The notes under the pieces are model-generated. The model was not told the DNA's origin and did not search any database. It saw only the letters and a list, made by a program, of their open reading frames with translations. A stretch of DNA of 64,000 bases from NCBI GenBank assembly GCA_041628355.1, contig JBFKPJ010000001.1, forward strand, positions 26,407 to 90,406, given 5' to 3'. A program made the translations under genes and the position numbers. Positions 45,254 through 54,418 of the stretch are shown here, one piece after another (position 1 is the first letter of the stretch; the number at the start of each line of letters is the position of its first letter). This stretch comes from Muriicola sp041628355. Its GTDB lineage: Bacteria > Bacteroidota > Bacteroidia > Flavobacteriales > Flavobacteriaceae.

Positions 45254-46567
45254 ATGAAAAAGAAATTCTTAGAAAAAATGAAGCAAGGCAGGACCCGGTC
45301 CGTATGGCTGGGGTTCTGTATAATCGCGATGGTATCTATTACTCCTACCGGGGCACTGGCTTTCCAGGACACCGGAACTCAGGAGCCCGGATACGTTTCT
45401 TACAAAGGGGAAGTGGTAGACAGTGAAACGAACAGACCACTCATCTTTGCCTCCCTCACGGTTTCCGGTTCCAACATCAGTACGGTGACCAATACGGAAG
45501 GGGCATTTCTGCTCAAGGTACCCGAAGAGGCAAACGGCACTTCTGTGGAAGTGAGTTTTTTGGGGTACAGGTCGCGAACCGTTCCCTTATCCACTCTTTC
45601 TGCCGAGGGCAACACCATCGCCCTGGATGTACTGGTGACTGAACTGCCGGAGGTCAATGTATCGGTACCCAAGGATGCGGTTACCCTCGTCAAAGAAACA
45701 CTGAGGAGGAAGGGCGAAAACTACGTGAATGACCCCAGTGTAATGACCGCCTTTTACAGGGAAACCATCAAGAGGAGGCGGAGGAATGTGTCCCTTTCGG
45801 AAGCGGTGGTCTCCATTTTTAAAACGCCTTATACCTCCCCGAGAAGAGATGCCGTACAGATGTATAAGTCGCGTAAAAGTACTGACTACAGCAAGCTCGA
45901 TACCCTGGTGCTCAAGCTGCAGGGCGGGCCTTTCAACGCCTTGTATGTGGATGTGATGAAATATCCGGAATACATCTTCGGGGAGGAAAGCATCGATAAT
46001 TACAATTTTCGGTTTGACAGGTCGACACGGATCAACGACCGCCTGATCTATGTCATCAGCTTCGATCAGCGGGAGGACGTCCTCGAACCGCTGTACAGGG
46101 GTGAATTGTACATCGATGTGGAGAAAAAGGTGCTGACCAGCGCCATCTATTCCCTCAACATTACAGACCGGGAAATGGCCAGCAGGCTGTTTGTCCGCAA
46201 AAAACCCTGGAATGCAAAGGTGTACCCCGAAGAAGTGGCTTACAGGGTGGATTATCGCGAAAAGGACGGCAGATGGTATTATGGATATAGCAATGCCGTA
46301 TTGGAATTCAAGATCAACTGGGACAAAAAGCTTTTCAACTCAGTCTACAGTATGACCTGTGAAATGGCTGTCACGGATTGGGAACAGAATCCGGAACTTT
46401 CAGAACCACGGTTCAGAGACCGCCTCAAATCGACAATGATCCTCAGTGATGAAGCATCAGGGTTCTCTGATCCCGACTTCTGGGGGGAGTACAATATCAT
46501 AGAACCGGAAAAGTCTATAGAATCCGCCATAAGGAAGATCCAGCGGCAACTGAAAAGGCAGGGCTAA
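45254..46567 (+). CDS. Secreted carboxypeptidase-regulatory-like domain protein
   Basis: A 437-residue protein with a signal peptide (to about residue 36, PTGALAFQ), then a carboxypeptidase-regulatory-like beta domain (GEVVDSETNRPLIFASLTVSG, VEVSFLGYRSR), then a larger domain (LVKETLRRKGENYVNDPSVMTAFYRET) found in many Bacteroidota secreted proteins related to the periplasmic part of DUF5686-type proteins but lacking the barrel. Function unknown; probably outer-membrane associated. Start is ATG 45254 right after a GTG. A terminator follows. Confidence 0.8.
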   Translation: MKKKFLEKMKQGRTRSVWLGFCIIAMVSITPTGALAFQDTGTQEPGYVSYKGEVVDSETNRPLIFASLTVSGSNISTVTNTEGAFLLKVPEEANGTSVEVSFLGYRSRTVPLSTLSAEGNTIALDVLVTELPEVNVSVPKDAVTLVKETLRRKGENYVNDPSVMTAFYRETIKRRRRNVSLSEAVVSIFKTPYTSPRRDAVQMYKSRKSTDYSKLDTLVLKLQGGPFNALYVDVMKYPEYIFGEESIDNYNFRFDRSTRINDRLIYVISFDQREDVLEPLYRGELYIDVEKKVLTSAIYSLNITDREMASRLFVRKKPWNAKVYPEEVAYRVDYREKDGRWYYGYSNAVLEFKINWDKKLFNSVYSMTCEMAVTDWEQNPELSEPRFRDRLKSTMILSDEASGFSDPDFWGEYNIIEPEKSIESAIRKIQRQLKRQG

Positions 46568-46593
46568 CTGCTGGCACCAGGAAATGCACGATC

Positions 46594-46628
46594 AATCCGG
46601 CCTCAGCTGAGGCCGGATTCCTTTTTTA
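46594..46628 (+). terminator. Intrinsic terminator after the regulatory-domain protein
   Basis: AATCCGGCCTCAG (46594-46606) pairs with CTGAGGCCGGATT (46607-46619), followed by CCTTTTTT. It separates this gene from the RNA gene downstream. Confidence 0.92.
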
Positions 46629-46725
46629 TATACCTGTAAATAAGCGCTGGACGAGCTGAAACACTTATGAACAATTGTTCATAAGTCAGGTTTATAAGTT
46701 GTTGATTTATAATTCTTTACATTAT

Positions 46726-46755
46726 TTGCATAATCCGATCTTTAGACTATATTTG
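46726..46755 (+). promoter_or_regulatory. Promoter of the structured RNA
   Basis: TTTG (46725-46728), 19 nt, then TATATTTG (46748-46755) is a full match to TTG-N19-TAnnTTTG. Transcription should begin at about 46759-46761, exactly where the first hairpin of the RNA starts. Confidence 0.8.
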
Positions 46756-46760
46756 AATGT

Positions 46761-47163
46761 GGTTATGAGGGAGAGGCCTCGAGTCTCAGACCAACAACCG
46801 CTATAGAGTTGACGTTCTTTATATTGTTGCAATGGGCATTTTCACGACTGGGGACTTCGGTCTTCGGGAAAGAAAAACATACCGGCTGAAAGGGACTTCG
46901 GTCTCCGGACACCGGAAAAGTATGACTTACCCCCATACGCAACCTCAGGGTTAAGTATGAAACGAGATCATACGGAAGCAACGAGAAGAAACACATTTCG
47001 GATCCCAGTTGAAAAATTGAGAACGATGGTGTTTCAAACGTCGAAGCGACTCTGCGAACGACCCCCGGGTCGGAATCTGGAACGAAAGGACCGGAATGAT
47101 GCAAGTCGTTTCTAGAAAGCCATATCAATGTACCTGTTACAGTGATATGGCTTTTGTTTTTTT
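46761..47163 (+). ncRNA. Candidate large structured RNA, about 400 nt, family unknown
   Basis: Between a strong promoter and a strong terminator lies a stretch with little coding character but many hairpins: GGTT-A-TGAG with CTCAGACC (46761/46792); two UUCG-capped copies of GGGACTTCGGTCT (around 46851 and 46892); CATAC-CCGG with CCGG-GTATG (46878/46924); CATAC with GTATG around AACC-TCAG-GGTT (46934-46959); GAAACAC with GTGTTTC (46988/47035) holding CAGTT-GAAA-AATTG; GTCG-AAG-CGAC (47040-47050); CGACC-CCCG-GGTCG (47059-47072). Single-strand AACGA segments link the 3' hairpins. I see no tmRNA, RNase P, SRP or riboswitch signature. Two small frames (46832-46954, 40 codons; 46957-47115, 52 codons) exist on this strand, so a peptide role is not excluded. 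Confidence 0.65.
47116..47163 (+). terminator. Intrinsic terminator of the structured RNA
   Basis: AAAGCCATATCA (47116-47127) pairs perfectly with TGATATGGCTTT (47143-47154), 15-nt loop, followed by TGTTTTTTT. Confidence 0.92.
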
Positions 47164-47213
47164 CAGTTCTTCATCCCGGAATCATTCTAATTCATTCCCG
47201 CTATTTTATACCT

Positions 47214-47242
47214 TTGAGGCCTGTATTAAAATTGTATATTTG
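47214..47242 (+). promoter_or_regulatory. Promoter of icd
   Basis: TTG (47214-47216), 18 nt, then TATATTTG (47235-47242), the same -7 octamer as the RNA gene promoter upstream. The icd start follows 26 nt later. Confidence 0.78.
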
Positions 47243-47268
47243 CACGCCTGAGGTAAAAAAAACTTACC

Positions 47269-49491
47269 ATGTCAAAAATCATGTACACGCTGACGGATGA
47301 GGCACCTGCCTTAGCCACCCAGTCACTTCTACCCATCATAAAATCCTTTGCAAAAACAGCAAAAATTGATATTACTACCAAGGATATTTCCCTGGCAGGC
47401 AGGATCATTGCTAATTTTCCGGAATTCCTGAAAGAGGACCAACGCATACCAGATGACCTGGCCGTTTTAGGTGAATTGGCCAAAACTCCGGAAGCCAATA
47501 TCATCAAACTTCCCAATATCAGTGCTTCTATCCCCCAACTAAAAGAGGCTATCGAAGAGTTGAGGCAGAAGGGGTTTCCCGTACCTGTATATCCCGATGA
47601 ACCCACCACAGAACAGGAACGAAACATCAAGGCCAGATACGACAAGATCAAGGGAAGTGCTGTCAACCCCGTGCTCAGGGAGGGCAATTCTGACCGCAGG
47701 GCCCCCAAACCCATAAAGAATTACGCCAAAAAGAACCCTCACAGCATGGGAGCCTGGTCAACAGATTCCAAAACGCATGTGGCCACGATGACAGCGGGTG
47801 ATTTCAGAAGTAATGAGAGGTCGGCCACCCTGGAAAAAGACACGGTTCTCGCTGTAGAATTTGAAAATGCCAAAGGAGAAAAAAGCCTTCTGAAGGGTGA
47901 AATTCCCGTAAAAGCAGGTGAAATTGTCGATGCATCCGTTCTCAGCAAGGACGCCCTCATGAATTTCCTGAGGGAACAGATAGCAGAAGCCAGGGAACAA
48001 GGAGTGCTTTTCTCCGTTCACCTGAAAGCGACCATGATGAAGGTCTCGGACCCCATCATTTTTGGCCATGTCCTGGAGGTCTATTTCTCTGAGGTATTCC
48101 ACAAATACGGCAAGGTCTTCGACAAGTTGGGCATCAGCGCCAATGACGGTCTGGAAAGCCTCCTGGAAAAGATAGACCGACTCCCGGAAAAGGAGCGGCA
48201 GGAAATCGAGGGCGGAATACAGGATGCTCTGCAAAAAGGACCCCAACTGGCCATGGTGAATTCCGATAAAGGCATCACCAACCTGCATGTGCCCAGCGAT
48301 GTGATCATAGATGCCTCCATGCCGGCTATGATCAGGAATTCCGGTAAGATGTACGATCGGGATGGCAAATTAAAGGATACCAAGGCGGTGATCCCGGACA
48401 GCAGCTACGCCGGCATCTACCAGGCGACCATAGACTTCTGTAAGGAGAACGGGGCATTTGATCCCCGTACCATGGGTACTGTTCCCAACGTGGGCCTTAT
48501 GGCTCAAAAAGCAGAGGAGTACGGATCTCACGACAAAACCTTTGAGATCAGAGGAAAAGGGCTGGTCAGGGTGGTCGACACCTATTCCGGTAAAACCCTG
48601 CTGCAGCACGAAGTGTCTGAAGGAGATATCTGGAGGATGTGCCAGGTGAAGGATAAACCCGTAAGGAATTGGATCAGTCTCGCCGTTTCCAGGGCAAGGG
48701 CCACCCAGACCCCTGCGATCTTCTGGCTCGATCAGGATCGAGCCCATGATCGGGAACTGATCAAAAAGGTAAACCAATACCTGCCCGGGGAAGATACCCA
48801 GGGCCTTGATATACAGATCATGTCACCCGTGGAGGCTACCAGGGCAACCCTGAAAAGACTGAAGGAAGGGAAGGACACAATCTCTGTCTCGGGCAATGTC
48901 CTCAGGGATTACCTCACGGACCTGTTTCCTATCCTCGAAGTGGGGACCAGCGCCAAGATGCTGTCCATTGTCCCTCTCATGGAAGGCGGTGGACTGTTCG
49001 AAACAGGAGCCGGGGGTTCTGCCCCCAAACACGTGGAACAGTTCCTTGAAGAAGGTCATTTGAGGTGGGATTCCCTGGGGGAATTCCTGGCCCTCGCCGT
49101 GTCCCTCGAATTTTACAGCGAAAAGAATTCCAATGCCGCAGCAAGGGTCCTGGCCGAGTGTCTCGATACAGCCACGGAGGATTTTTTGAACAATGACTGT
49201 TCCCCCTCCCGCAAGGTGGGAGAACTGGATACCAGGGGCAGTCATTTCTACCTGGCGTGGTACTGGGCCAAAGCGCTCTCAAAGCAGGACAAGGATCAGA
49301 AAATGAAAGAGACCTTTGAACCTATTGCCCGTATGATAGATTCCAAATCCGAGGTGATCCTCAAGGAATTGCTGGATGCTCAGGGTAAGAAACAGGATAT
49401 CGGCGGCTATTACAAACCGGATCCCACCTTGATTGCAGAGGCTATGAGGCCCAGCAAGACCTTCAACGAGATCCTTGCACAGATAGGGTAA
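47269..49491 (+). CDS. icd: NADP-dependent isocitrate dehydrogenase, monomeric type
   Basis: The 740-residue protein is the large monomeric isocitrate dehydrogenase: YTLTDEAPALATQSLLPII at the start, PNISASIPQLKEAI, NPVLREGNSDRRAP (substrate-binding block SxxR), HSMGAWS, and RGSHFYLAWYWA near the end. It makes 2-oxoglutarate and NADPH in the TCA cycle. The usual homodimeric enzyme is about 420 residues, so this is a distinct family. It has its own promoter just after the structured RNA gene. Confidence 0.96.
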   Translation: MSKIMYTLTDEAPALATQSLLPIIKSFAKTAKIDITTKDISLAGRIIANFPEFLKEDQRIPDDLAVLGELAKTPEANIIKLPNISASIPQLKEAIEELRQKGFPVPVYPDEPTTEQERNIKARYDKIKGSAVNPVLREGNSDRRAPKPIKNYAKKNPHSMGAWSTDSKTHVATMTAGDFRSNERSATLEKDTVLAVEFENAKGEKSLLKGEIPVKAGEIVDASVLSKDALMNFLREQIAEAREQGVLFSVHLKATMMKVSDPIIFGHVLEVYFSEVFHKYGKVFDKLGISANDGLESLLEKIDRLPEKERQEIEGGIQDALQKGPQLAMVNSDKGITNLHVPSDVIIDASMPAMIRNSGKMYDRDGKLKDTKAVIPDSSYAGIYQATIDFCKENGAFDPRTMGTVPNVGLMAQKAEEYGSHDKTFEIRGKGLVRVVDTYSGKTLLQHEVSEGDIWRMCQVKDKPVRNWISLAVSRARATQTPAIFWLDQDRAHDRELIKKVNQYLPGEDTQGLDIQIMSPVEATRATLKRLKEGKDTISVSGNVLRDYLTDLFPILEVGTSAKMLSIVPLMEGGGLFETGAGGSAPKHVEQFLEEGHLRWDSLGEFLALAVSLEFYSEKNSNAAARVLAECLDTATEDFLNNDCSPSRKVGELDTRGSHFYLAWYWAKALSKQDKDQKMKETFEPIARMIDSKSEVILKELLDAQGKKQDIGGYYKPDPTLIAEAMRPSKTFNEILAQIG

Positions 49492-49569
49492 TTCTGAGGG
49501 CTGCGCAAAAGACAGGTGCATTTTGCTCTTTGATCCAACTAATGTGCTTTTCTTTTTTATTTTTAAAAA

Positions 49570-51954
49570 ATGTACCCGATAACCGCTGTGCAACGGCTTC
49601 TGCCGATCCTTATTTTTTTAACATGTACCTGCCTTTCCTCCCAGGAACGTTACACACTGAGCGGGACCGTCACAGAAGCTTCCAGTAATGAAGCCCTCAT
49701 TGGGGTCAGCATCGTTATTCCCTCCCTGAAGACAGGAGTCTCTACCAACGAATACGGCTTCTTTTCCCTTACTCTGCCCAGGGGAACCTATGAGTTACAG
49801 ATCACCTACCTGGGATTCCAGGAGATTGTTGAGACCGTGGAGTTTGACAGGGATAAAAAAATGAACTTCCAGCTGAATGAAAAGGCTGAGGCGCTGGACG
49901 AAGTGGTGGTCACTGAGAACGTGGAGCAACTCAATATCCGAAAGCCACAGATGAGTGTCAACACCCTCTCCGCGCAGACCATCAAAGAGATCCCGGTTGT
50001 ATTGGGAGAAGCAGACATCATCAAATCCCTCATCCTCCTTCCAGGGGTAAGCAATGCCGGGGAAGGTGCTTCGGGATTTAACGTAAGGGGAGGTGCCGCG
50101 GATCAGAACCTCATTCTCCTCGATGAGGCGACGATCTTTAACAGCTCTCACCTGTTCGGATTTTTCTCCGTCTTCAACCCTGATGCCATTAAGGACGTGA
50201 AATTGTTCAAAGGGGCTATTCCCTCCCGATACGGGGGCAGGGTCTCCTCCGTGCTGGAGATCTTTCAGAAGGAAGGGAACAGCAAGGAATTCAAGATGAA
50301 CGGAGGGATAGGGGCCGTGGCGAGCAGGTTGCTGGCCGAAGGTCCCATCGCAAAGGATAAGTCGGCCTTCCTCATAGGTGGGCGTGCTTCCTATGCCCAT
50401 CTCTTCCTTCCCCTCTTCGACCTGGACAATACGGCCTATTTCTACGACCTGAACACCAAACTCAATTACAGGATTGACGATAACAACAGTCTTTTCCTCT
50501 CCGGCTACTTCGGGCGGGACGTATTTTCAATCTCCAACAGTTTTGAGAACATTTACGGAAACAGCGTACTTAACCTGAGGTGGAACCACCTCTTCTCTGA
50601 TAAGCTCTTCAGCAACCTGTCCCTGATCTACTCCGACTTCTATTACGGCCTGGAACTCGACTTTGTCGGTTTTAAATGGAATTCCGGGATCAGGAACTTC
50701 AATATCAAGTACGATCTGAAGAACTACCTCAGTGATACCTTCCAGGTGAATTACGGCCTGAACAACATCTACTACGTATTCAACCCGGGAAAGATCGTCC
50801 CCAACAGCCCTGAGTCCGGGATCCTGGAAGAACAGCTGATCGAGAAATACGCTGATGAATTTGCGGCCTATGTGGATGTGGAGCATTCCCTCTCCCCTTC
50901 CCTGAGCCTTCAATACGGCCTGCGCCTCAGCCATTTTATCCGCTTCGGGCAGGAGGAACTGAATGTTTACGTCAATGACAATCCGGTGATCTTCGACCCC
51001 TTCCTCCTCATTTACCGGGAAGCAACACCTACAGGGACCGTCTCTTCTTCCAGGGGAGATCAGCTGGCGAGTTACACCAACCTGGAACCCAGGCTGGCCC
51101 TAGCCTATACCCTGAGTCCGGAACAGTCCCTGAAAGCGAGTTATACCCGGATCGCTCAGTACCTGCACTTGTTGTCTAACACCAGCTCCCCTACTCCTCT
51201 CGATGTCTGGACGCCCAGTGGCCCATTCGTCAAACCCCAGCTGTTAGACCAGTACGCCCTGGGCTACTTTCGTACCATATCAGACGGGGAATACAGCCTG
51301 GAGACAGAGGTATTCTTCAAGGACATCCAAAACCGGATCGATTATATAGACGGTGCCAACCTGATCGCGAATAATGCGATTGAACAGGTAATCCTGAACG
51401 GAGAAGCAAGAGCCTACGGCCTTGAATTGCTCTTTCGGAAGAATGAAGGGCGCTTTAAAGGATGGCTGGCCTACACCCTCTCCAGGTCCGAACAAAGGAC
51501 CCCCGGGAGAACTGCACGGGAAACCGGTATCAATTTATCAAGGTGGTACAGCACCCCCTACGATAAGACGCATGATATCTCTTTCTTCGGTGGTTTTGAC
51601 CTGAACAAAAAATGGAGTTTCAACACCAATTTTATCTACCAGACCGGACAACCTACCAATTACCCGGTAGGGCAGTTCGAATTCCAGGGGCTTACGGTTC
51701 CTTTTTACGGGTTGAGGAATGAGGAACGCCTGCCTGACTACCACCGCCTCGACCTGTCGGCCACCCTCACTCCGAAAAAGAACCAAAACCGGTCCTGGCA
51801 GGCAGAATGGGTATTCAGCATTTACAATGTCTACAGCCGGATGAATGCGGCTTCCATCAACTTCAGGCAAAACCAGGATACAGGGGTCAATGAAGCTGTG
51901 CGCACTTCCATATTCGGGATCGTCCCGGCTGTGACCTATAACTTTAAATTTTGA
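49570..51954 (+). CDS. TonB-dependent receptor with carboxypeptidase-like regulatory domain
   Basis: A 794-residue outer-membrane receptor: signal peptide (LIFLTCTCLSSQ), carboxypeptidase-regulatory-like domain (YTLSGTVTEASSNEALIGVSI), plug (VVLGEADIIKSLILLPGVSN, GFNVRGGAADQNLILLDEA) and beta barrel ending AVTYNFKF. The following gene encodes a DUF4249 lipoprotein, a pairing frequent in Bacteroidota and thought to parallel SusC/SusD-type uptake pairs. Ligand unknown. Confidence 0.9.
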   Translation: MYPITAVQRLLPILIFLTCTCLSSQERYTLSGTVTEASSNEALIGVSIVIPSLKTGVSTNEYGFFSLTLPRGTYELQITYLGFQEIVETVEFDRDKKMNFQLNEKAEALDEVVVTENVEQLNIRKPQMSVNTLSAQTIKEIPVVLGEADIIKSLILLPGVSNAGEGASGFNVRGGAADQNLILLDEATIFNSSHLFGFFSVFNPDAIKDVKLFKGAIPSRYGGRVSSVLEIFQKEGNSKEFKMNGGIGAVASRLLAEGPIAKDKSAFLIGGRASYAHLFLPLFDLDNTAYFYDLNTKLNYRIDDNNSLFLSGYFGRDVFSISNSFENIYGNSVLNLRWNHLFSDKLFSNLSLIYSDFYYGLELDFVGFKWNSGIRNFNIKYDLKNYLSDTFQVNYGLNNIYYVFNPGKIVPNSPESGILEEQLIEKYADEFAAYVDVEHSLSPSLSLQYGLRLSHFIRFGQEELNVYVNDNPVIFDPFLLIYREATPTGTVSSSRGDQLASYTNLEPRLALAYTLSPEQSLKASYTRIAQYLHLLSNTSSPTPLDVWTPSGPFVKPQLLDQYALGYFRTISDGEYSLETEVFFKDIQNRIDYIDGANLIANNAIEQVILNGEARAYGLELLFRKNEGRFKGWLAYTLSRSEQRTPGRTARETGINLSRWYSTPYDKTHDISFFGGFDLNKKWSFNTNFIYQTGQPTNYPVGQFEFQGLTVPFYGLRNEERLPDYHRLDLSATLTPKKNQNRSWQAEWVFSIYNVYSRMNAASINFRQNQDTGVNEAVRTSIFGIVPAVTYNFKF

Positions 51955-51962
51955 TCCGTGCT

Positions 51963-52856
51963 ATGAGAAAAGTGATTGTTTTTGCCGTTCTTTCTTCTTT
52001 GCTGTTCTCGGGATGCGAGGATGTGATCGAGGTAGATCTGCCCGAGCAGGAAGCACGACTTGTAGTGGACGGCCTTATCCGGGTGGATGTGAATGAAACC
52101 TATATCCCTGTTGAGATCAGGCTGGCCCTTTCCAGCAACTTTTTTGAAAATAACGTCCCGACCTCGGCAGAGAGCGTCCTGATCATGTACGAAGAGATCG
52201 AGGACGGGATCGTGATAGACCAGGGGTCGTCCAGCCTGGCGGAGACCAACCCCGGTTCAGGGGTCTACGTTCCGGATCCCAATTTCAGTTCGGACCAACG
52301 CATCCCGACCAGTATCCTCGACAGGGATCTCCTTTTTACCCTGCTGATCCGCCATCAGGACAGGCTCTACCTCGCCCAGACCCGATATGTTCCCACAGTT
52401 CCCATCAATTCGGTGAGGCAGGGTACCGGCAACCTCTTTGGGGATGATGAGACTGAGGTGGTGGTCAATTACACGGACCAGCCCGATACCGACAATTTTT
52501 ACCTGTTCGATTTTGGGTTCGGCGAGTACCTGGTCACGGAAGATGAATTCTATCGGGGTCAGGAATTCGAGTTCTCCTTTTTTTACGATCAAAGCTTTGA
52601 TCCCGGGACCGTTCTGGATATCAGCATCATGGGGACGGATGAGGACCTGTTTAATTATATGAACCAGCTTATCGTTCAAAGCGGCGGGACACAGGGACCC
52701 TTCCAAACGCCCGTCGGAACGGTCAGGGGAAATGTCTTTGACGTGACCGACCTGGACAATATCGATGTGAGCGACAGCGTGGATCAGCCTGAGATCTTTC
52801 CGCTGGGATATTTTGCCATTGTGCAGGAGGAACGCGCACAATTGACCCTGGAATAA
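51963..52856 (+). CDS. DUF4249 lipoprotein
   Basis: A 297-residue protein with a lipoprotein signal (VLSSLLFSGC, Cys about residue 17) and a beta-rich DUF4249 body (VIEVDLPEQEARLVVDGLI at the start). DUF4249 proteins are surface or periplasmic partners of TonB receptors; no activity is known. Start at ATG 51963, 8 nt after the receptor stop; TTG 51951 overlapping the receptor is less likely. Convergent with glycerate kinase. Confidence 0.86.
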   Translation: MRKVIVFAVLSSLLFSGCEDVIEVDLPEQEARLVVDGLIRVDVNETYIPVEIRLALSSNFFENNVPTSAESVLIMYEEIEDGIVIDQGSSSLAETNPGSGVYVPDPNFSSDQRIPTSILDRDLLFTLLIRHQDRLYLAQTRYVPTVPINSVRQGTGNLFGDDETEVVVNYTDQPDTDNFYLFDFGFGEYLVTEDEFYRGQEFEFSFFYDQSFDPGTVLDISIMGTDEDLFNYMNQLIVQSGGTQGPFQTPVGTVRGNVFDVTDLDNIDVSDSVDQPEIFPLGYFAIVQEERAQLTLE

Positions 52857-52859
52857 GGT

Positions 52860-53999
52860 TTAGTTCCCAGCCTTGCGCTGCTTCAGGAAATCGCGAATAG
52901 TCTGCTCTACCAGCTCTGCAGCGTGGTCCATACTGTAGGTTACCGGCTTGGACTTATCCCTGATCTCAAGGATCGCTTCCAGTCCGTACTGCTTTACCTT
53001 TTCAGAATCCAGGTCCAGTTTCCCGCATACGGCTACCACAGGTACATTGTATTTCTTCCCCAGGGCGACTACCCCGTGGATGAGCTTGCCCTGCAAGGTC
53101 TGTTCATCTATAGCCCCCTCTCCCGTGATCAGCAGATCGGTATTCCGGCCTTCGAACAGGCTATCGGCCCGGGTAAGGCCCAACATGAATTCCACCCCCT
53201 TGACGAACTTCGCCTGCAGGAAGGTATGGAGTCCATAGGCAGAACCTCCAGCAGCTCCGGCTCCGGGAAGATCGGCTGCAGAATTACCAGAAGTCCCGTA
53301 AAGGATATGGTCCAAATTTCGAAGGCCTTCTTCAAGGGATGGAATTTGTTCGGGATTCGCTCCCTTCTGGGCCGCGTATACGGCCGCAGCTCCCTCCGGC
53401 CCCAGCAAAGGGTTCTGCACATCGTTGATCGCAATCACTTCTGCGTTCGCCAATCCCGATATGACATCAGTCCGGTCAACACTGCGTATATGTCCCAAAT
53501 TACCCCCAATGGGATCGAGAACCTCCCCATTCTCATCCCTGAAGCGAAAACCGAGTGCGTGTGCAATCCCGACACCCCCGTCATTGGTCGCACTCCCGCC
53601 CAGTCCGATATAGATCGTCCTGGCCCCTTTGTCCAATGCATCCCTGACCTGCATCCCCGTACCAAGGGTTGTGGTAAGAGCAGGATCGCGTTCACCAGGG
53701 TCGAGCAGCAACAGTCCGCTGCATTCCGCGAGTTCGATATAGGCCGTTCTATCTTCCCTGCTCAACAGGTAACGGGCCTGTTTAGGCCTTCCCAGGGGAT
53801 CCACTGAGGGACACACCTCTTCATCCACACGGGTCGCCTGGGCCACGGCATGAAGAAAGCCATCCCCCCCGTCTGAAGCGATCACCGAAGAGATCCCGGC
53901 CCCGGGATAGACCTGTTTTATCCCTGAGGAAAGGGCCGAGATCACCCCGGCTGCACTCAGGGATCCTTTGAATTTATCGGGAATAAGAACAAATCGCAT
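52860..53999 (-). CDS. Glycerate kinase
   Basis: The 379-residue protein belongs to the GarK/GlxK family: MRFVLIPDKFKGSLSA at the start, SDGGDGFLHAVAQAT, YIGLGGSATNDGGVGIAHALG, and LLITGEGAIDEQTLQGK toward the end. It phosphorylates glycerate, linking glyoxylate or serine breakdown to glycolysis. Start fixed at ATG 53999; the open frame upstream adds 38 unrelated residues. Confidence 0.93.
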   Translation of the reverse strand: MRFVLIPDKFKGSLSAAGVISALSSGIKQVYPGAGISSVIASDGGDGFLHAVAQATRVDEEVCPSVDPLGRPKQARYLLSREDRTAYIELAECSGLLLLDPGERDPALTTTLGTGMQVRDALDKGARTIYIGLGGSATNDGGVGIAHALGFRFRDENGEVLDPIGGNLGHIRSVDRTDVISGLANAEVIAINDVQNPLLGPEGAAAVYAAQKGANPEQIPSLEEGLRNLDHILYGTSGNSAADLPGAGAAGGSAYGLHTFLQAKFVKGVEFMLGLTRADSLFEGRNTDLLITGEGAIDEQTLQGKLIHGVVALGKKYNVPVVAVCGKLDLDSEKVKQYGLEAILEIRDKSKPVTYSMDHAAELVEQTIRDFLKQRKAGN

Positions 54000-54077
54000 A
54001 CTGTGTAAGTTACAAAATGGATCCTTATGACGTACCGTGAATAATTGGATCCGGCCCTTTATGTGATGGTTAATTCG

Positions 54078-54085
54078 TAATTTTG
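54078..54085 (+). promoter_or_regulatory. -7 promoter element directly before the DUF6095 gene
   Basis: TAATTTTG matches TAnnTTTG and ends six bases before the ATG at 54092, so the mRNA leader should be only two or three bases. No -33 TTG at the proper spacing. Confidence 0.45.
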
Positions 54086-54091
54086 GTTCCC

Positions 54092-54349
54092 ATGAAAAAG
54101 AGTACTGCATCAAGGACCAATAAAGAGCTGCTGATCAGGGGACTGAAATACCTGGCCTATACCGTTGCCCTGATGTTTACGGCCCCTGTGGTCCTCTATC
54201 AGGCATTCAAGAACCAGGATCACCCCTGGTTCATTCCCGTACTGGTGATAGGCGGGATTCTTGCCCTGGGAGCAATTGGAATGGGATTTTTCAGCATCAA
54301 GACCGTGGTCGATGCCTTCTTTGGCAAGCCTACTCCAAATAAGGATTAA
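54092..54349 (+). CDS. DUF6095 membrane protein
   Basis: An 85-residue protein with two membrane helices (YLAYTVALMFTAPVVLYQAF and FIPVLVIGGILALGAIGMGF) separated by the loop KNQDHPWF, matching a short family seen in Flavobacteriia. Function unknown. Start at ATG 54092 (MKKSTAS). Confidence 0.8.
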   Translation: MKKSTASRTNKELLIRGLKYLAYTVALMFTAPVVLYQAFKNQDHPWFIPVLVIGGILALGAIGMGFFSIKTVVDAFFGKPTPNKD

Positions 54350-54363
54350 GTGAGGACTCACTA

Positions 54364-54394
54364 TTGTCCGCTTAGGATCAACACCCTATCTTTG
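54364..54394 (+). promoter_or_regulatory. Promoter of thrS
   Basis: TTG (54364-54366), 20 nt, then TATCTTTG (54387-54394), consistent with the Bacteroidota pattern; the thrS ATG follows 24 nt later. It would drive the thrS-infC-rpmI-rplT unit. Confidence 0.7.
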
Positions 54395-54418
54395 CGACGG
54401 CAGTAAAAGGCCTATCAT

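Noticed and set aside
46763..47128. Minus-strand open frame of 121 codons over the structured RNA
   Set aside because: The promoter and terminator are on the plus strand, the product has low-complexity composition without a recognisable domain, and the hairpins explain the sequence better.
46761..47163. tmRNA, RNase P or SRP RNA as the identity of the structured RNA
   Set aside because: No CCA-ended acceptor or resume tag, no conserved RNase P core (such as GAGGAAAGUCC), and no SRP GGAA-loop domain could be found.
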